A stretch of DNA of 37,679 nucleotides from a virus. Position 1 is the first letter of the stretch; every line of letters begins with the position of its first letter. This document shows, piece by piece, positions 31,401 through 37,679 of the stretch. The stretch covers positions 1 through 37,679 of IMG/VR virus record IMGVR_UViG_3300020470_000069. The stretch is one strand, 5' to 3'. A program made the position numbers and the translations under genes. The notes beneath the pieces were generated by a model that did no database searches, was not told the DNA's origin, and was given only the letters and a program-made list of their open reading frames with translations.

Positions 31401-31831
31401 TTCCTATCAGATGGGAATGGTGAATCCTTCTTGTCTCCACCTTGACGCTGACGCTTATTCTCTAAACGACGAAGTGCAGCATATATCTCAGGAGGTAATT
31501 CTGGTTTCTCAGATATCTTTTCAACTTCTTCCTTCTGCCCACCACCAAAGAGCATTCCTTTAGCAAGTTCTTTAACAGGACTGGAGGCACTAGAGTTTTG
31601 AAGAGTTTGTGTAAACGCCTTCTCCAAAGGAATACCATCCCGTCTTGCTTTATAACGAGTGTCATATGCTAACTGACGAGCAGCTTTCTTAACCTGATCC
31701 TCTGCAGTTCCACCTTCAGAGTCACCAGATTTCTTCTCACCTGCACCAGCAGTAGATTTGGGCTTGATCTTTGCTTCCATCTCAGTGAGATATACCTGAT
31801 GGAGATCAGTAACAATATGCTTTAAAGTCAT
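28439..31831 (-). CDS. Large Lys/Ala-rich protein, candidate internal virion protein
   Basis: 1130 aa. The N-terminus has YLTE followed by MEA (residues 14-20), matching the Leu-x-Glu cut site of T4 prohead protease. Long stretches are Lys/Ala/Gly-rich and likely disordered. A DFDGDGKLETSKKEW segment (near residue 309) resembles an EF-hand-like loop. A more ordered acidic part follows at about 345-455 (FSNWKEEFDLTEI through LDEAVRD). Short repeats of the type ERHKxATK occur at several places. No enzyme motif seen. A late promoter lies at its start. Such a basic, abundant protein would suit DNA packing or injection, but this is inference. Confidence 0.7.
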   Translation of the reverse strand: MTLKHIVTDLHQVYLTEMEAKIKPKSTAGAGEKKSGDSEGGTAEDQVKKAARQLAYDTRYKARRDGIPLEKAFTQTLQNSSASSPVKELAKGMLFGGGQKEEVEKISEKPELPPEIYAALRRLENKRQRQGGDKKDSPFPSDRKEKEVKKESIGTAIDKTLGAAGEVADTAVKFPVKAAGYVAGLKKGLKKQFKKGQSKANEHHEKDADGKVIEHDIEDTAPSSLDEAKTKAKGGKKGKKKKDKVLVTPVQGQGKAYRRYADAKKKYELRKNPQISSVTGTAYGKTYDEKPEDKKNPGKFPQQKKAKKDFDGDGKLETSKKEWEGSRDKAIKKSIKKQKNEEFSNWKEEFDLTEIIKKDSQPKKIQELKGKNTIIINPKLEEGIDVLGGYVLDFYELNEEHTEQSIDLAADYFVEEGINEEGLDLIIEEVGVEAFTEFVYNFSPVSLDEAVRDMKKAPKRDYEKVKASVYKKDAERKAKGTGEYSKTKAAKDKYGDEDNTVHDDDAPAPKKKGGAIVKSKSSAIVKTAAKKAKEKQPEKKPEKKGIVGKIRDAVGKGMERHKAATKELKKTAKATAKQHSQHRKDFVKGITPTSKEKKIAGGVAKAAKKALTGEEVEHIDELKSSTLSSYVSKAIPDALKSASHSGAVSMSDGPDSKRAKKDRDKAWKRGTGIRRASSRLANRAIRGGQEDSTKKMAWEEVQEDLHPNIKRIDAMSKANVAKQAAKAKADKSAREKTAAAFQKHKASVLAKGGRPVDALDSWNKKKVSSEAIDPRGGGSNPDLSVKQQNTEKKQTDNEKEKLRKKRELIQRMRQQDVAQGRQPSGHTARESVIIDNDKEDSLNERLGGKGYSRKAAASSVYPGKKSTGDWPDSDRGEGNKAARRAGKPVKAKSPTYIAYVKNKKANEALDLKKDDAGSAPADKKAEGMNKQIERKEKKVAVMKRQILQKKVQAVRAGAGGDVVAHFEPSGTQITENPVVDVVKKGVERHKKATKRKKKGVNYELMAQEFDPKGTEVTELNRYEKETGKSSGSLNMPKGRPTKKGGDDDPVMRAVRSSIRKETGKPEGQRKKKKGAKSDVGTGKYLAKQKAKKDYAAKAKKAGFKSTQDYTNTMARYGGEDNYKAGRGLGT

Positions 31832-31865
31832 TATTCTTATTAAAGAAACCTACTTTTTCCTATCT

Positions 31866-32507
31866 TTATTTATGATTAGGGAAATTATGAATTTTTTTAG
31901 TATGCGTTAAACGCATTACATATTTTCTGAACGCATCAGTACCTACCTCTCTTTTACGAGAGTCGGGTTCACCTGATTGATCAGTCCATTCAACAACATC
32001 TCTAATCCAACATTTAAACATTTCAGGGTCTGCACCCTCACTAAATCCAAACTCATCATATTCACCAGGTTCACCAGTAAGACATATGAGGTGATTAGTT
32101 CCCCTACGAATTACCTTACCTGATTGACCAGTAATTGTATTACGTATATAAGATCCTTCCTTAAAAATAGCACCAGAGATGTAGAGTTCTCTTAACTCTG
32201 CCTCTCTTTGTCTATCTCTAAGTTCTATACTCTCTTTATTTGCCTTTGCCTTTTTCCTAAAAGTTTGCGTAGCAACTGGTCTTTGGTTTGCTGTAGTCCT
32301 AACCTGTTTTGGATCTTGTCCACCAATAACTTGGTTCTGATTATAGAACTTCAGTTTACCATTAGTACTTTTTGCAACAAACTCTCCTGTCTTTTTATCA
32401 TGGTATCCACCATGACCATCAGGAACCAATCCAAGTCTTCTCCCTTGCAATGCAGGAATAGACTTTATTGCCCCAGCTTCTTTTAAGAACTTGGAAAAGG
32501 TTTTCAT
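31866..32507 (-). CDS. Candidate internal head protein with capsid-targeting start
   Basis: 213 aa. The first residues MKTFSKFLKEAGAI closely match the T4 internal-protein capsid-targeting sequence (MKTYQEFIAEA), including the Leu-x-Glu before Ala that prohead protease cuts. Residues 15-75 are basic and Gly-rich (GRRLGLVPDGHGGYHD), then KANKESIELRDRQREAELREL, and a compact C-terminal half (GAIFKEGSYIRNTITGQSGKVIRRG, EFGFSEGADPEMFKCW). The compact part looks like a small beta domain. A late promoter with the full TATAAATA sequence lies just upstream. In T4 such proteins are packaged and injected with the DNA; the same fate here is inference. Confidence 0.72.
   Translation of the reverse strand: MKTFSKFLKEAGAIKSIPALQGRRLGLVPDGHGGYHDKKTGEFVAKSTNGKLKFYNQNQVIGGQDPKQVRTTANQRPVATQTFRKKAKANKESIELRDRQREAELRELYISGAIFKEGSYIRNTITGQSGKVIRRGTNHLICLTGEPGEYDEFGFSEGADPEMFKCWIRDVVEWTDQSGEPDSRKREVGTDAFRKYVMRLTHTKKIHNFPNHK
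31867..31874 (-). promoter_or_regulatory. T4-late-like promoter
   Basis: CATAAATA on the minus strand, overlapping the stop codon of the gene at 31866-32507 and about 36 bases ahead of the 1130-aa gene. Confidence 0.5.
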
Positions 32508-32546
32508 AATACTAGATCTAGTGTATCAATCATATATGTTAATTAA

Positions 32547-32554
32547 TATTTATA
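32547..32554 (-). promoter_or_regulatory. T4-late promoter
   Basis: TATAAATA on the minus strand matches the T4 late consensus exactly. It lies about 40 bases ahead of the gene at 31866-32507, after the stop of 32550-33617. Confidence 0.6.
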
Positions 32555-33617
32555 CGTCTTTTGCCTTCCTACCTGTACCAAGGTAGGATTTGGTGAATAC
32601 TCCACCTCTAACACCAGTAATTGATTTTGTTTTTCCTACAATTCTTCTGGAACCTTCTCCACCACGAGCACCTAAGGTTGGTGTATAACCATTAGTCATA
32701 GTAGTAATATCTTTTGTTAATTTTCTAAAACTCAACTTTGCTCCAGTTCCAGACTTAGTTACACTAGGAACACCTTGAGCAAACCATTCAGCATTACCAA
32801 AGACTGCATCCTTTTTAAGAGAAACCTTATCTATATCTCTCCACATAGCATTAAACCCCTGCTTCTTATAACTATCCCAATTACTCACAACACTATCTCT
32901 AAAAGCAACAACTTCTTCATCACTACCAATTGCTGCTCTATCACTTATTCCAGAATATTGTTGGAAGTCTGTGGCTTGATGTCCTGCTTTATATGATATT
33001 GATGTTACAACATTACCACTCATATCAAGAACTCTAAAATCCTGATGACCTGATCCACCAACTACACCAGCTACATTATCGTAAGAATTTGAAGTACCAA
33101 GTTGTAAGGTAACACCACTTTTTCCACCAATCAGTCCTAATTGTTCATTAATATACTTTGCTACATTTAATTCATTACGATCACTCATAGTCTTCTTAAG
33201 ACTAGATTTATTTTTAAATACCTCTTCTAATGCCTCATTCCACCACTTAAAATTCTTTAAATCTTTATTGTTAGGGAACTTAAAAATAATCCTAGCACCT
33301 TTTTCCTTAGGACCAGTTGCATCATAGTTTCCGTTTTTAGTTTTACCTAATGGTCCAGCATCTACCTGTATAGCATCAAATGTAGATGTAGGTGCATTAT
33401 ACTTAGACCATTTATATCCAGCACCTTCTAAAATATCTATTACTAAATCATAAGCATCATACCTATCATCAGATTCAATTCTAATCTCTGCCCATTCTTT
33501 TTTACTCATTGTACCAGGCCAAGCACCAGAATTATTCGTGTGACCTTTAACAGTCTTAAATTCTCGTTTACCACCTGCTTGAATTAAACCAAACAACCCT
33601 ATATTATTCAGACCCAT
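32550..33617 (-). CDS. Protein of unknown function, possible nuclease-like fold
   Basis: 355 aa. A DFRVLDMSGNVVTSISYKAG segment (about residues 193-212) has the spacing of a PD-(D/E)xK-type core (an Asp, then a hydrophobic strand ending in SYK), preceded by a helix with NVAKYINEQLGL. This match is weak. The C-terminal 60 residues are basic and Gly-rich (GARGGEGSRRIVGKTKS). No signal peptide. The start overlaps a small upstream gene by 14 bases, with GGGAAGAGAG as ribosome site. It could be a nuclease or a virion component. Confidence 0.55.
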   Translation of the reverse strand: MGLNNIGLFGLIQAGGKREFKTVKGHTNNSGAWPGTMSKKEWAEIRIESDDRYDAYDLVIDILEGAGYKWSKYNAPTSTFDAIQVDAGPLGKTKNGNYDATGPKEKGARIIFKFPNNKDLKNFKWWNEALEEVFKNKSSLKKTMSDRNELNVAKYINEQLGLIGGKSGVTLQLGTSNSYDNVAGVVGGSGHQDFRVLDMSGNVVTSISYKAGHQATDFQQYSGISDRAAIGSDEEVVAFRDSVVSNWDSYKKQGFNAMWRDIDKVSLKKDAVFGNAEWFAQGVPSVTKSGTGAKLSFRKLTKDITTMTNGYTPTLGARGGEGSRRIVGKTKSITGVRGGVFTKSYLGTGRKAKDV

Positions 33618-33768
33618 TACTCTCTTCCCTGCCTAACTGTTCTTCAAGTTTTGCTTTAGCCGCTTTAATACCTGCAAGTCTTACTTCCAGAGTATCTTCC
33701 CAACGGTTATACATCTTTAATTGCCATTCACGATATTCTTTGATGGACTTTCTTGCTTTACACAACAT
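33604..33768 (-). CDS. 54-aa small helical protein
   Basis: 54 aa, running from ATG at 33768 to TAA at 33604. Highly charged and helical (SIKEYREWQLKMYNRWEDTLEVRLAG then IKAAKAKLEEQLGREE), with no hydrophobic segment. It overlaps the start of the 355-aa gene by 14 bases, the usual coupling in this genome, and fills the only gap before the cupin gene. A small inverted repeat (AGAACG/CGTTCT) lies just upstream. Function unknown. Confidence 0.6.
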   Translation of the reverse strand: MLCKARKSIKEYREWQLKMYNRWEDTLEVRLAGIKAAKAKLEEQLGREESNGSE

Positions 33769-33792
33769 GATAGTAGAACGCAGGTCTCCGTT

Positions 33793-34251
33793 CTATTTAG
33801 AAAAACTTAACGTAATTCTTGGTTCAGTTGCTATAGGATTATGCCATGTTCCTTTATAAATCCAAAGAACATCTCCAGGTTCTAAGGTAACTGTCTCTAT
33901 ATCTCCAACTTCAAACGGTGTTCCTTTATCAAGTTCATATGTTATCGTACCATATGATTGAATAATGCATACATCTACAGGATCTTGATGTCTACCATAT
34001 GTCAAGCACTTCTCACCAAATGAATGATATATGTGTAAAACAGGAAGATCATACTTCTTATTAACATAATCATGTACTTGTTGTATAGTTCCAGGTCTAT
34101 ACTCATTAAAACATACAAAAGTCGGCAGCGTAGTTTCATCATACACTGCCGTCAAAGTATTATGCTTATGATCATCACAAGTTTTCAGAATAACATCTTC
34201 CCAAGATACCATATTGGATTTTGGGAATTCATTTTTAATCAGAGTATACAT
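33793..34251 (-). CDS. Cupin-type oxygenase-like protein (copy B)
   Basis: 152 aa, paralogue of the product of 17212-17712. TYGRHQDPVDVCIIQSYGTITY (H88-x-D90), LEPGDVLWIYKGTWHNP (H137) and EPRITLSF (R145) are the equivalents of the metal and co-substrate residues in copy A. The first residues MYTLIKNEFPKSNMVSWEDV match the start of copy A. The two genes lie about 16 kb apart, so the duplication has been separated or both were gained independently. Substrate unknown. Confidence 0.8.
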   Translation of the reverse strand: MYTLIKNEFPKSNMVSWEDVILKTCDDHKHNTLTAVYDETTLPTFVCFNEYRPGTIQQVHDYVNKKYDLPVLHIYHSFGEKCLTYGRHQDPVDVCIIQSYGTITYELDKGTPFEVGDIETVTLEPGDVLWIYKGTWHNPIATEPRITLSFSK

Positions 34252-34296
34252 TCATTCCCCAATCCCAAATTCGTTTTAAAAATTTTAATATTCTTT

Positions 34297-34680
34297 TCAT
34301 TCCCAAACTGTAGCAGTGATTTCAATTGAGAGATCATCCATCTCCCATTCCTCTTCAACTTGGTAACCCAAGTCCTTAACAGTATTATGGATTGTCATCC
34401 TAGCATACTGTTGAGTTACTTGATCAATAAACCTTTGAACTGGTACATCTAAATCCCAAGTCTGTTCATCAGCAACTAACTCATAAGTTCCTGTAGACTT
34501 GTTCAATTTAAATCCAATCTCATTGTTAATAGCAACATCAACATTCCATTGTTTATGCTCATGATCAAGAGGATTTTCTAATTTAACATCCTGAACCACA
34601 TTATATTGTAGAAGTTCTAATGCTTCTACCAGTTCAGGTTTATTTTTAATTGTAGTCTTTATTGTGCTGAAGTGTGACAT
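34297..34680 (-). CDS. ycf35: Ycf35 homologue (DUF1257)
   Basis: 127 aa. The start MSHFSTIKTTIKN, the middle VDVAINNEIGFKLN and ELVADEQTWDL, and the end EEEWEMDDLSIEITATVWE follow the plastid/cyanobacterial Ycf35 family. In cyanobacteria this gene commonly lies next to DUF2997 and a ferredoxin; here DUF2997 is present, the ferredoxin is not in view. The biochemical role is unknown. It was probably acquired from a cyanobacterial host. Confidence 0.85.
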   Translation of the reverse strand: MSHFSTIKTTIKNKPELVEALELLQYNVVQDVKLENPLDHEHKQWNVDVAINNEIGFKLNKSTGTYELVADEQTWDLDVPVQRFIDQVTQQYARMTIHNTVKDLGYQVEEEWEMDDLSIEITATVWE

Positions 34681-34855
34681 TTTCTACTTCCTGTTGGTAA
34701 TACTCTGCTTTGTGAACCCTTTGTGTTACTGCACCTAATCTCTTCTCAATCTCTGCAGTGAGATTCTCACATGCATTTCCAACATTACCTAAAACCTCTT
34801 CGGTTACAGTTCCATCTTGTCTAACATTAAATTTAAGAGTCTTCTTAGTACTCAT
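34646..34855 (-). CDS. DUF2997 protein
   Basis: 69 aa. KFNVRQDGTVTEEVLGNVGNACENLTAEIEKRLG is the DUF2997 core, followed by the YYQQE segment. The family is a usual neighbour of ycf35 in cyanobacteria. The gene overlaps ycf35 by 35 bases, so they are probably co-translated. Function unknown. Confidence 0.78.
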   Translation of the reverse strand: MSTKKTLKFNVRQDGTVTEEVLGNVGNACENLTAEIEKRLGAVTQRVHKAEYYQQEVENVTLQHNKDYN

Positions 34856-35262
34856 AGATCCCCCTCTTTACGGTTCTCTGATTTATAAACATCAAACTCT
34901 CCACCAGGATATCTAGCTTTAAGTTTATCTACATTCATCTCAACAATTTCATCAAAGGAAGTATTTAGTGCCATGCAAGCTTGAGCAAGATACCAACATA
35001 TATCCCCCAACTCCCTCTTCATATGATAGATATTATCATCATTATAGGGTTTACCTTGGAAAATAATCTTTTTAACAATCTCAGTAAACTCACCCGACTC
35101 AGCAGTTAATCCAACAGCAGCAGTAAGAAGACGATGAATATCAGGACGCTCACCATTTAGTTCCTGCAATCTATAAATGAATGCTTCAAATTCTTTTGAT
35201 GGAGAACTTGTTACACCATCAACAAACTGAGCATACTTATCAAAATCAACTTGTTTTGTCAT
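34852..35262 (-). CDS. mazG: MazG nucleotide pyrophosphohydrolase
   Basis: 136 aa. AVGLTAESGEFTEIVKKIIFQGKPY (ExxE metal ligands) and MKRELGDICWYLAQA (the second acidic set, E-x2-D) form the MazG four-helix site. MazG enzymes hydrolyse nucleoside triphosphates or related nucleotides to monophosphate and pyrophosphate; cyanophage copies have been linked to nucleotide balance. Its stop overlaps the DUF2997 start and its start the dehydrogenase stop. Confidence 0.93.
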   Translation of the reverse strand: MTKQVDFDKYAQFVDGVTSSPSKEFEAFIYRLQELNGERPDIHRLLTAAVGLTAESGEFTEIVKKIIFQGKPYNDDNIYHMKRELGDICWYLAQACMALNTSFDEIVEMNVDKLKARYPGGEFDVYKSENRKEGDL

Positions 35263-36473
35263 CTAGTATTACCGTAATGAATAACCTTTAAAGTATCTGA
35301 AGTAAACTTCCTCCAAGGATCAACAACTATACTACCTTCAGGAATCTCACAGTATAGTTCATCACTATCTGGATTATCCCAATATCTGTAGGTTGTCGTT
35401 GCACTATGGGCAAGTAAGAATACAGCAGGTTTTTTACTATCATACGTGTCTCCCGTACATTTGTCAACGTAAAATAACTCAACATTAGGTGCTAACTCTT
35501 TACAAAAATGACCAACCAATAAACTATAACTTCCTTCAATATATGATACTCTTGGTTTATATGCCTTACCATGTATTACAATAGGAATTTTATTATCATA
35601 GGCGAGTTCAACTAATCTCAATGCTAAATTCCTTGCCTGTTCCTCTCTCGATAACATGATACCTTCAAACATATCATATCCAAGTTCTAATTTATGCGAT
35701 AAGTATCTAAGAGCAATATTATCTCTAGGATGACAAGCACCACCATCACCCATACCTGCCTTCATGTAAGAAGAATTAATAATTCTAGTTCCTGCCTGAC
35801 ATAATGCACCAGTAACAACATCAACATTAATGTTACCATGTCTCTCAGCAACATCTTGAATCATATTAACAAAACTAATTTTATTACTAATGAAAGTATT
35901 ATAAAAAACTTTTATACATTCACACTCATCCCACGTACCAACAATATATGGTGGATCATTCTTTGCTATTGATCTATAAAATTGAATTAGTTCTTTAGCA
36001 TCACCAGTCTCAATACCATCCTGAGTACCAATCATTACTATCTCTGGATTAGTAAAGTCATATGCAACTGTACCCATAGCAATAAGGTAAGGATTATATA
36101 CAAACCTACCCTTCATTGGTGTAAATCTCTCTCTAGTTGTACCAGGTAAAACTGTAGAGATTAAAACTATTAATTGATTATCTACATACTTATTAACTTC
36201 TTTTAATACACTATCAACAATATCATAATTAAAATCTTTTGGTTCTAAATGCATGCATGGTTTACTACCATCATAATCTTTATCATGAGGTGTAGGAACA
36301 GCAATAAAAATTATATCCGATCTAATTACAACTTCTTTAATTGATGGACGAATGTCTACTAAACAACTATCTCTAGATTCAACATCATATCCAAATACAA
36401 AATGACCTGCCTTAGCAACCTCCTCGGCACAAGGCATGCCAAGTTTACCAAGACCAATAAAACCTATATTCAT
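35259..36473 (-). CDS. UDP-glucose/GDP-mannose dehydrogenase family, full length
   Basis: 404 aa. GFIGLGKLGMP (NAD site), AVPTP, STVLPGTTRE, NPYLIAMGTV, and GDGGACHPRDN with the catalytic Cys. The C-terminal nucleotide-sugar domain is present (residues 300-404: IPIVIHGKAYKPRVSYIEGS, then FYVDKCTG and VFLLAHSATTTYRYW), which is missing from the shorter relative at 10844-11632. It oxidises an NDP-hexose to the uronic acid or an N-acetyl form; substrate not decidable from sequence. The ATG overlaps the amidinotransferase stop (4 bases). Confidence 0.88.
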   Translation of the reverse strand: MNIGFIGLGKLGMPCAEEVAKAGHFVFGYDVESRDSCLVDIRPSIKEVVIRSDIIFIAVPTPHDKDYDGSKPCMHLEPKDFNYDIVDSVLKEVNKYVDNQLIVLISTVLPGTTRERFTPMKGRFVYNPYLIAMGTVAYDFTNPEIVMIGTQDGIETGDAKELIQFYRSIAKNDPPYIVGTWDECECIKVFYNTFISNKISFVNMIQDVAERHGNINVDVVTGALCQAGTRIINSSYMKAGMGDGGACHPRDNIALRYLSHKLELGYDMFEGIMLSREEQARNLALRLVELAYDNKIPIVIHGKAYKPRVSYIEGSYSLLVGHFCKELAPNVELFYVDKCTGDTYDSKKPAVFLLAHSATTTYRYWDNPDSDELYCEIPEGSIVVDPWRKFTSDTLKVIHYGNTR

Positions 36474-37480
36474 TCTCTTTCCAAATCAAGTGTTACACAG
36501 TGGAATCCACCACTTAAAGTTCTTTGTTGTCTCATTGGTAGCATCGCACATTCTATAGCATGACTCTCAAGCAACTTCCTAGTTGGTTCTTGATTCTCTT
36601 CAAGAGCAACTAAATTTGGATTAATACTAAAGAGATTCATATTAGTCCACACTGACATATTATTATACCCCTTATATGATCCAATATCAACTGCATCTGG
36701 AGCATAGATAACATCCCATTTTTTAAAAGGTCCAGGTAACTGACTCTTATCCTTTAATCTAGATGGATTAGCAAGTATAAGTCCTTCTCTTAAGAATACT
36801 AATGTAGTATCAATATGAGAATATGAATAAACATCTTTAAGTAAATGAACTTCAGCATCACAACCTGCTTCGTCTAATTGATTCTGTAGTAATTCAGAAC
36901 CCAATACATTACCACTATTAGATACTAAGTATAGAATATTATTATCTGCTCTAAGAATATTGGCAGCATCAAATGCTGGAGTAAATTCATTTAATGCTAA
37001 GATGTCTGGATTACCAATACAATCCTCATTATATAATTCGTCACTATAAGAACAAGGTATCTCTACAGTCTCTGGTAGACAATCCTTCATTGATCTCCAA
37101 TTACCCCTTCTAGTTCTTAAAGGCATTGGTGTTGCTAAGGATAAATTCCTATGAACAAAAACACAATCTCTAGGACAATAATTATAATACTTGGTTGGTT
37201 CTCTCTTTGGACGTAATACCTCTACACCTTCACCCTCTAAAAACTTAACAAAAACTTCTAAGTCCTCGTTCGCTTCTTCAATTACCTGCTCTGGAAAAGG
37301 TCCAACCTTAATAGGAAGGTACTCTTCATCACCATAACCAAATAACTTCTTCTTTGGTTTTACACCAGCATAGTTAATAGTACGAGTATCCTTCTCAACT
37401 GGTGGCATAACTGCATAGTCAGCAACACCAACTATAACCTTCTTTAATTTTCCCCATTCATTAGAAGCAAGCATTGTCAT
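36470..37480 (-). CDS. Amidinotransferase (AGAT/StrB1-like)
   Basis: 336 aa. EWGKLKKVIVGVADYAVMP at the start, PRDCVFVHRN, FDAANILRADNNILYLVSNSGN, HIDTTLVFLREGLILANP and the closing GGFHCVTLDLERE are the glycine/inosamine amidinotransferase motifs; the Cys in GGFHC is the nucleophile and the His in HIDTT is the partner. The family transfers an amidino group from arginine to an amine, giving guanidino compounds. Coupled to a sugar dehydrogenase downstream and an oxygenase upstream; this could be a step in modifying an amino sugar. Substrate is inference. Confidence 0.88.
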   Translation of the reverse strand: MTMLASNEWGKLKKVIVGVADYAVMPPVEKDTRTINYAGVKPKKKLFGYGDEEYLPIKVGPFPEQVIEEANEDLEVFVKFLEGEGVEVLRPKREPTKYYNYCPRDCVFVHRNLSLATPMPLRTRRGNWRSMKDCLPETVEIPCSYSDELYNEDCIGNPDILALNEFTPAFDAANILRADNNILYLVSNSGNVLGSELLQNQLDEAGCDAEVHLLKDVYSYSHIDTTLVFLREGLILANPSRLKDKSQLPGPFKKWDVIYAPDAVDIGSYKGYNNMSVWTNMNLFSINPNLVALEENQEPTRKLLESHAIECAMLPMRQQRTLSGGFHCVTLDLERE

Positions 37481-37679
37481 AAATTAGAAATTGTCATAAA
37501 GTTTATGTTTATTAACATCCTTCTTTCACTAGTAGTTGGTGATCCTGCATGATAATTATTAGAAGGAAATACTATTAATCTTCCTTTCTTTGGACTAACA
37601 CAATCAACTGGTTCCCATTTATGATTGAATCTATCAATCTCTACCTTATCATTTATATCACATTCATTGAACAAATATG
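37477..37679 (-). CDS. 2OG-Fe(II) oxygenase, C-terminal end only
   Basis: The reading frame is open to the window edge, so the N-terminus lies outside; at least 66 aa are seen. YLFNECDIND, then SPKKGRLIVFPSNNYHAGSP with the distal metal His, and SERRMLININF with the likely co-substrate Arg are the end of a phage prolyl-hydroxylase-like oxygenase. The first metal ligands are not in view. It overlaps the amidinotransferase start (ATGA). Confidence 0.7.
   Translation of the reverse strand, partial: YLFNECDINDKVEIDRFNHKWEPVDCVSPKKGRLIVFPSNNYHAGSPTTSERRMLININFMTISNL

Noticed and set aside
1-37679. CRISPR array, insertion sequence, attachment site or integrase
   Set aside because: No regular direct repeats, transposase or integrase motifs were seen. 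The tRNA genes show no duplicated 3' end that would mark an integration site.

Overview
This window is AT-rich phage DNA, most likely from a T4-like cyanomyovirus of marine Synechococcus or Prochlorococcus. The evidence is a T4-type primase (gp61) beside class Ia nrdA and nrdB, a MazG pyrophosphohydrolase, cyanobacterial Ycf35 and DUF2997 proteins, small tRNA genes for A-ending codons, T4-late-like promoters (TATAAATA/CATAAATA), very tight packing with ATGA and TAATG junctions, and many small proteins of the kind seen in marine T4-likes. Almost everything reads on the minus strand; only two genes (9521-10875) read on the plus strand.

Layout. 1-258: three tRNAs (Leu-TAA cut by the window edge, Arg-TCT, Ile-TAT) and a terminator. 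310-945: a secreted beta-barrel-like protein with its own promoter and a palindrome over the -10. 937-9461: a translationally coupled glycan operon running gmd, fcl, a GT11 alpha-1,2-fucosyltransferase, a GT6 (ABO-type) glycosyltransferase, a protein with an N-terminal GQPR motif, a HAD/nucleotidyltransferase fusion, a second GQPR protein, a short glycerophosphodiesterase-like protein, a GT4 and a GT25 enzyme. 9521-17712: an unusual run of non-heme-iron oxygenase and cupin-fold proteins (two tandem copies on the plus strand, one degenerate relative, two prolyl-hydroxylase-like, one PKHD type, one Asp/Asn-hydroxylase type, one cupin type) mixed with a radical SAM protein, a truncated nucleotide-sugar dehydrogenase, a zinc ribbon and small unknowns. 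17713-17948: a consensus sigma-70 promoter followed by about 200 nt of non-coding sequence that can fold into several helices.

17926-20235: small unknowns, a SleB-like cell-wall hydrolase, a GIY-YIG-like endonuclease and a eukaryotic-type phosphomannomutase. 20228-24978: nrdB, nrdA and primase, with two short ORFs (25 and 40 aa) at their edges. 25004-33768: structural or unknown proteins, a class 3 lipase, and lysine-rich proteins, one of which starts with a sequence very like the T4 capsid-targeting peptide; these sit behind late-type promoters. 33793-37679: another cupin, Ycf35, DUF2997, MazG, a full-length nucleotide-sugar dehydrogenase, an amidinotransferase and the C-terminal end of a further oxygenase.

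How it fits together. Phosphomannomutase, gmd and fcl give most of a route from mannose-6-phosphate to GDP-L-fucose. GT11 could place fucose alpha-1,2 on galactose, and GT6 is the family that adds Gal or GalNAc next to such a fucose, so the operon could build a blood-group A/B-like glycan, perhaps on the virion or the host surface. The oxygenases, radical SAM protein, dehydrogenases and amidinotransferase could modify sugars or proteins in the same pathway; that link is inference. Functions were assigned by reading motifs, without database searches.
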